A stretch of DNA of 15,568 nt, taken from NCBI GenBank assembly GCA_002171035.2, contig NHHO02000017.1, positions 1 to 15,568 on the forward strand. The letters run 5' to 3'. The notes beneath the pieces were generated by a model. It was not told where the DNA came from and did no database searches. It worked only from the letters and a program-made list of their open reading frames with translations. This DNA comes from Candidatus Pelagibacter sp. TMED165. Its GTDB lineage: Bacteria > Pseudomonadota > Alphaproteobacteria > Pelagibacterales > Pelagibacteraceae. Position numbers and translations under genes: made by a program. This document shows positions 9,168 to 15,568 of this stretch, piece by piece. Each line of letters begins with the position of its first letter. Position 1 is the stretch's first letter.

Positions 9168-9176
9168 TTTCTTTTA
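9148..9176. terminator. Putative bidirectional terminator over the rppH and atpC stops
   Basis: TAAAAGGAATTA (9148-9159) and TAATTTCTTTTA (9165-9176) form a 12-bp stem around the 5-nt loop TCAAT; one pair is G-U on the + strand and A-C on the - strand. The rppH stop (9165-9167) and the atpC stop (9160-9162 on the other strand) both lie inside it. The T-rich arm comes last in each direction (TTTCTTTT on +, TTCCTTTT on -), as expected of a two-way terminator. It is AT-rich, so its strength is uncertain, but there is no room for a separate terminator between the two genes. Confidence 0.55.
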
Positions 9177-9545
9177 AGCTGTCAATTTTGTGTGCTATTT
9201 CATACTTTTCTTTATCTGAAATATTTTCTAAAAGTTTTTTTTCTGACGCTTGTATCATGTTTTGTTTTTCGCTTTGTGAAATATCACTTAAACTTTTTAT
9301 TGTTGAAGAAAGTATAAGTAAATTATTTCCTAAAAATTCAACTGTTCCTTCCTCTATAAAAAATTTTTTCTTTTGCCCTTTTGACTTTATTTCTATAAAT
9401 CCAGGCCTTAAAAAAGTTATGATGGGAATATGATCCTTAAGAATTGTCATTTGACCTTCGTATGAAGGTATAATTACTTCCTCAGTTTCTAAGTTTAAGA
9501 TAGTTTTATCGGGACTTATTATTTGAATATTAAAATTTTCAGACA

Positions 9546-9546
<1 letters not shown>
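9160..9546 (-). CDS. atpC: ATP synthase F1 epsilon subunit
   Basis: Central-stalk subunit that joins gamma to the c-ring and restrains ATP hydrolysis. It is 128 aa. The N-terminal beta-sandwich (about 1-84) has the signature IPSYEGQMTILKDHIPIIT (26-44) and EEGTVEFLGNNLLIL (65-79); the C-terminal part (about 85-128) is helical and Lys/Glu-rich, a compact form of the regulatory helices. Its ATG shares one base with the atpD stop (TAATG), with no separate ribosome binding site, so translation is probably re-initiated from atpD. It is the last gene of the F1 operon, and its end overlaps rppH on the opposite strand. Confidence 0.95.
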
Positions 9547-11849
<2,303 letters not shown>

Positions 11850-11850
<1 letters not shown>

Positions 11851-13382
11851 TATTTAACCGATTTTTTATAATTTTGAATTATATTATTAAGTGACTGCTC
11901 AATGTCGTCTTCTAATTTCCCAGACTTTCCAATTTTTTCGATAATTTCAGGCTTTTCATTTTTAATTTTTTCAACAATTTGAGTTTCAAACTTTTTAATA
12001 TCTTTTAAGTCAATGTCGTCTAAATAACCTTTCACACCTGTAAAAACAGAGATAACTTGTTCGGCTACAGTCATAGGAGAATATTGACTTTGTTTTAATA
12101 ACTCAGTTAACTTTGATCCTCGATTTAAAAGCTTTTGAGTTGCTGCATCTAAATCTGAACCAAATTGCGCAAATGCTGCCATTTCTCGATATTGTGCTAA
12201 TTCAAGTTTAATAGAGCCAGCAACTTTTTTCATAGCCTTAGTTTGAGCTGCCGATCCTACTCTAGATACTGATAAACCTACATTAACAGCAGGTCTTATA
12301 CCTTGGTTAAATAGTTCTGTTTCAAGAAATATCTGCCCGTCTGTGATAGATATTACATTGGTTGGAATATATGCTGAAACATCTCCAGCTTGAGTTTCAA
12401 TTATTGGAAGAGCTGTTAGTGAGCCTCCTCCTTCTTTATCATTCAGCTTTGCAGCTCTTTCTAGAAGTCTGCTATGTAAATAAAAAACATCACCTGGATA
12501 CGCTTCCCTTCCCGGAGGCCTTCTTAACAATAAAGACATTTGTCTGTAAGCAACAGCTTGTTTCGATAAATCGTCATAAATAATTAATGCATGCATACCG
12601 TTGTCTCTAAAATATTCACCTATTGTACACCCCGTATAAGGAGCTAAAAATTGTAATGGAGCCGAGTCAGACGCAGTTGCCGAAACAACAGTAGTATATT
12701 TCATAGCTCCGGCATCTTCTAATGTTTTCACAATCTGAGCTACGGTAGATCTCTTTTGACCTATCGCAACGTATACACAATATAATTTCTTTTTTTCATC
12801 GTCAGACTCATTTATTGCTTTTTGATTAATTATTGTATCTACTGCTACTGCAGTTTTCCCAGTTTGTCTATCTCCTATAATAAGTTCTCTTTGTCCTCTG
12901 CCAATCGGTATTAAGCTATCTATTGCTTTTAAGCCAGTTTGCATTGGTTCATTAACTGATTGTCGTGGAATTATACCCGGAGCTTTCACCTCAACTCTTT
13001 TTCTATTTATTTTTACCGAAAGATTTCCTTTTCCATCAATTGGATTTCCAAGCCCATCTACAACTCTTCCAAGCAATTCTTTTCCAACAGGGACGTCTAC
13101 AATTGAATTTGTTCTCTTAACTACATCCCCTTCTTTAATACTTCTGTCATCTCCAAATATTACTACACCAACATTATCGCTTTCTAAGTTTAAAGCCATA
13201 CCTTTTGATCCGTCATTAAATTCTACCATTTCTCCAGCTTGAACATTATCTAAACCGTATACCCTTGCAATACCGTCTCCAACAGATAAAACTTTTCCAA
13301 TTTCGGAAACTTCTGCTTTTTCATCGAAATTTTTGATTTGCTCTTTTAAAAGTTTTGTTATTTCTGAAGGGTTTATTTGCAT
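11850..13382 (-). CDS. atpA: ATP synthase F1 alpha subunit
   Basis: Nucleotide-binding, non-catalytic subunit of F1 that provides the arginine finger to beta. It is 510 aa, standard. The N-terminal [19 protein letters not shown] helix docks the delta subunit and peripheral stalk. Walker A GDRQTGKT is at 170-177, [16 protein letters not shown] at 266-281, and the arginine finger Arg374 is in [13 protein letters not shown]. The ATG lies 1 nt after the atpH stop. The two regulatory/catalytic nucleotide motifs are intact, so there is no sign of decay. It belongs to the atpHAGDC unit. Confidence 0.97.
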
Positions 13383-13383
13383 T

Positions 13384-13941
13384 TTATATTTCCAATAAAG
13401 CTTTTTTGAATTTTCTTAATTTATTTTGTATTGAAGAGTCAATCATCAAGCTTCCAACTTGAAGTTTTATACCACCTATAAGTTGATCGTCATGAATAAA
13501 TTTAAAGTTTAGTTTTGATCCTATAATTTCAGACAATTTTTTACTAATCTCTTTTAGTTCATTTTCTTGTAATTTTTTCGAGGAAACAAGAGAAGCTTGT
13601 AGTTCGCCTCTTTTTTTTAGAGCTAAAGATAAAAAGCTTTTCATAATTTTTTCTAAAAAAAATATTCTTCTTTTTGATACAAGCAGTAATAGGAAATTTG
13701 TCAAAGTTTTTTTGAATTTTAAAATTTTAGACAATATTCTTATTGTTTCCATTTGTTTTGAAATTGATTTAGTTGGATTTTTTAAAAAACTTCTTAAATT
13801 TGCGTCATAATTATAAATCCTATTAAGATTTATTACTTCCTGTTCAATATCTATTATTTCGTTATTCTCACTAGAAAGTTCAAATAATGCCAAAGCGTAC
13901 CTTGAAGAGGTTTCAGCTGAGAATGAGTAGTTAGTGCTCAA
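13384..13941 (-). CDS. atpH: ATP synthase F1 delta subunit
   Basis: Peripheral-stalk subunit that fixes the top of F1 to the b subunits. It is 185 aa. The N-terminal helical domain opens [18 protein letters not shown] (8-25) and contains FLKNPTKS (52-59); the C-terminal [25 protein letters not shown] (about 154-178) is the family signature. The first codon is TTG (13941-13939): AGGA lies 5 nt upstream of it (13950-13947), the product begins where homologues do, and no ATG or GTG lies nearby in frame. It is the first gene of the F1 operon, 87 nt downstream of priA on the same strand. A TTG start may lower its translation relative to atpA. Confidence 0.93.
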   Translation of the reverse strand: MSTNYSFSAETSSRYALALFELSSENNEIIDIEQEVINLNRIYNYDANLRSFLKNPTKSISKQMETIRILSKILKFKKTLTNFLLLLVSKRRIFFLEKIMKSFLSLALKKRGELQASLVSSKKLQENELKEISKKLSEIIGSKLNFKFIHDDQLIGGIKLQVGSLMIDSSIQNKLRKFKKALLEI

Positions 13942-14028
13942 TTTTTTCCTATCTGTGATATTAATTTAAGAATTATTGGAATTTCCTACCATATGCATCA
14001 TTTCTGATCAAGATGGTATATACAGTTT
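13942..14028 (-). promoter_or_regulatory. Leader region of the atp operon between priA and atpH
   Basis: This 87-nt gap must hold the signals that raise expression of the ATP synthase genes over priA. Seen on the - strand: an extended TG-TATATA-like stretch (14024-14017), a TTGATC -35-like box (14011-14006) without a good -10 at 16-18 nt, an imperfect hairpin TACCAT...ATGGTA (14018-13987) with inner ATCA-GAAA-TGAT, the small dyad GGAAATTCC (13986-13978), a TTAATAT stretch (13964-13958), and the AGGA ribosome binding site. No T-run follows the hairpin, so it is not a classic priA terminator. No promoter can be fixed with confidence. Confidence 0.35.
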
Positions 14029-15568
14029 TTAAGCAAAATTAATTGGATCTACATCAACCTTAAGTTTAATTTTACTAGAAATTTTCAAGTTATTGAAAAT
14101 TTTTTCAATCTTTTTTTGTATTAAATTTTGTTTTTTACTTTTAATTAAAAGTCTTGCTCTAAATCTTTTATTTAATTTAATTAGTGGGGATTCAACAGGA
14201 CCGAGGATTTCAATATTTTCAATTTGCATTAGTCTTTTTTTTATTTCAGTGGCGGCAAGTATACTTTGATTTTTATTTGAAGAAGAAATTATTATTGCAA
14301 TCAATCTTGAAAATGGTGGAAGCTCATTTTCTTGTCTTATAATCATTTCATTTTCTAAAAACTTCTCAGGATTGTTAATAATAATATCTCTTAACGTGTC
14401 ATTTGCAGGACTAAGTGTTTGATATATAATAATAGACTCTGAGGAAAATCTTCCTGCTCTTCCACTGAGTTGATTGTATAATTGTATATTTTTTTCTGTG
14501 GTTCTCAAATCATAACCTCTTCCTGAAAAATCTGCATCTACAACAACTATGCAATTAAGTTTTTTAAAATTAAATCCTTTTGAAATCATTTGAGTTCCTA
14601 CAATGATATCAACTTTATTGCTCTCAATAGCTTCTAAAATATTTTCACTTTTGTTTGCTAAATAGTCGCTTGAAAATATCTTTATATTTTTTTCTGGGTA
14701 CCTAATTTTTAGCTCTTCATAAATTTTTTCAACACCAGGGCCATACATATGGTACTCACATTTTTTTTTATCTTTAGAACAAGTTTTAATTGTAGAAGTA
14801 TTTATCCCACAATGGTGGCATATTAATTTATTTTTGTTTTTATGATAAGTAAGATAAATTGAGCAATTAGAACAAATATGTCTATGTTTACATTTTTTGC
14901 AAATTAAAAAAGGTGCGTACCCTCTTCGATTTAAAAAAAATAAAACTTGGTCGCCTTTTTCCAAATATGAATTAATTGTCTCAAAAGTTTTATCTGAAAT
15001 AAATTTATTTTTCATTTTTTCTAAATTCAAATTTATTATTTTTGTATTGGGTAAATTAAAATTTTTATATCTTTGAGAAACTTTTGTATGGTTATATTTT
15101 TTATCTTTAATATTTTTAAATGTTTCAAGAGATGGGACTGAAGTGATTAAATATATTGGAATGTTTTCGAAAGAAGCTCTTGAACCTGCCATATCTCTTG
15201 CATTATAAACCATTCCTTCATCCTGTTTGTACGATTGATCGTGCTCTTCATCTACTATTATTAGACCAAGATTCTTAAAAGGTAAAAATAAAGATGATCT
15301 AGCACCAATTACAACTTTAATTTTATTTTTAGCAACTCCATACCAAGCGCTTCTTTTATCTTTTAAATTAATCTTTGAGTGCCAGACACAAGGTTGGAAA
15401 CCAAAAAAGTCTTCAAATCTTTTTTTAAACTGAGTAGTAAGAAAAATCTCAGGTAACATTATTAAAACTTGCTTATTGTTTTTTAAAATTTCTTTTACTC
15501 TTTCAAAATAAATAATAGTTTTACCTGATCCAGTTATTCCTTGCAAAACTGAAACATTAAATTTGGTA
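14029..15568 (-). CDS. priA: Primosomal helicase PriA (5' end beyond window)
   Basis: 3'-to-5' DNA helicase that reloads the replisome at stalled forks. 512 codons are visible and the frame stays open to the window edge; about 200 N-terminal residues (the fork-binding and winged-helix domains) are missing, so the TTG at 15546 is an internal Leu, not a start. Superfamily 2 motifs in order: GITGSGKT (I), DEEHDQSYK (II), TSVPSLET (III, usually SATPSLES), the RRGYAPFLICKKC block, GTQMISKGFNF (V) and QLSGRAGRF (VI). The Zn-binding insert has CKKC, CSNC and CHHC pairs, but the fourth pair is CSKD with another Cys four residues on. The end DVDPINFA is typical. It lies upstream of atpH on the same strand, a common alphaproteobacterial arrangement. 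Confidence 0.95.
   Translation of the reverse strand, partial: TKFNVSVLQGITGSGKTIIYFERVKEILKNNKQVLIMLPEIFLTTQFKKRFEDFFGFQPCVWHSKINLKDKRSAWYGVAKNKIKVVIGARSSLFLPFKNLGLIIVDEEHDQSYKQDEGMVYNARDMAGSRASFENIPIYLITSVPSLETFKNIKDKKYNHTKVSQRYKNFNLPNTKIINLNLEKMKNKFISDKTFETINSYLEKGDQVLFFLNRRGYAPFLICKKCKHRHICSNCSIYLTYHKNKNKLICHHCGINTSTIKTCSKDKKKCEYHMYGPGVEKIYEELKIRYPEKNIKIFSSDYLANKSENILEAIESNKVDIIVGTQMISKGFNFKKLNCIVVVDADFSGRGYDLRTTEKNIQLYNQLSGRAGRFSSESIIIYQTLSPANDTLRDIIINNPEKFLENEMIIRQENELPPFSRLIAIIISSSNKNQSILAATEIKKRLMQIENIEILGPVESPLIKLNKRFRARLLIKSKKQNLIQKKIEKIFNNLKISSKIKLKVDVDPINFA

Noticed and set aside
15546..15568. priA start at the TTG at 15546
   Set aside because: This codon is the Leu of the helicase motif I segment SVLQGITGSGKT; the frame continues to the window edge, so the gene is cut there.

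Overview
The window is a very A+T-rich, tightly packed stretch of a bacterial chromosome. It looks like an alphaproteobacterium of the SAR11/Pelagibacterales type. Three things point there: a SAM-II riboswitch in front of metX-metW (SAM-II is mainly alphaproteobacterial, and this copy is nearly identical in layout to the marine metagenomic reference aptamer); the gene orders rplU-rpmA-obgE-proB-proA-nadD-rsfS-ctpA-rppH and priA-atpHAGDC; and extreme compactness, with most neighbours overlapping or 1 nt apart. The genus-level assignment is inference. No mobile elements, CRISPR arrays, tRNAs or rRNAs were seen.

Region 1 (1-2592, + strand) is a methionine unit. A SAM-II aptamer (1-53) runs into an intrinsic terminator (57-83) that ends 2 nt before the metX start. 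metX, metW and gloB follow, and a hairpin overlaps the gloB stop codon. The aptamer's 3' strand is perfectly complementary to the loop side of the terminator, so a SAM-controlled terminator/antiterminator switch can be read from the sequence.

Region 2 (2600-9167, + strand) starts at a sigma70-like promoter. It holds rplU and rpmA (ribosomal proteins bL21 and bL27), then a 24-bp perfect palindrome, then seven packed genes: obgE (ribosome-assembly GTPase), proB and proA (first two proline steps), nadD (NAD synthesis), rsfS (ribosome silencing), ctpA (exported S41 protease) and rppH (RNA 5'-pyrophosphohydrolase). The cluster joins ribosome assembly and silencing with proline, NAD and mRNA turnover functions. 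rlmH, often next to rsfS, is not here.

Region 3 (9160-15568, - strand) is the F1 part of ATP synthase, transcribed as atpH-atpA-atpG-atpD-atpC. The membrane (Fo) genes are absent, as usual in alphaproteobacteria, where they lie elsewhere. Upstream is the 3' two-thirds of priA (replication restart helicase), cut by the window edge. rppH and atpC converge and overlap by 8 bp, and one hairpin covering both stop codons could end transcription in both directions.

The gene content is ordinary. The points of interest are regulatory: the riboswitch-terminator design, the metX start without a nearby ribosome binding site, hairpins laid over stop codons, a TTG start for atpH, and several departures from consensus motifs (PriA zinc site, Obg G5, RppH Nudix box).
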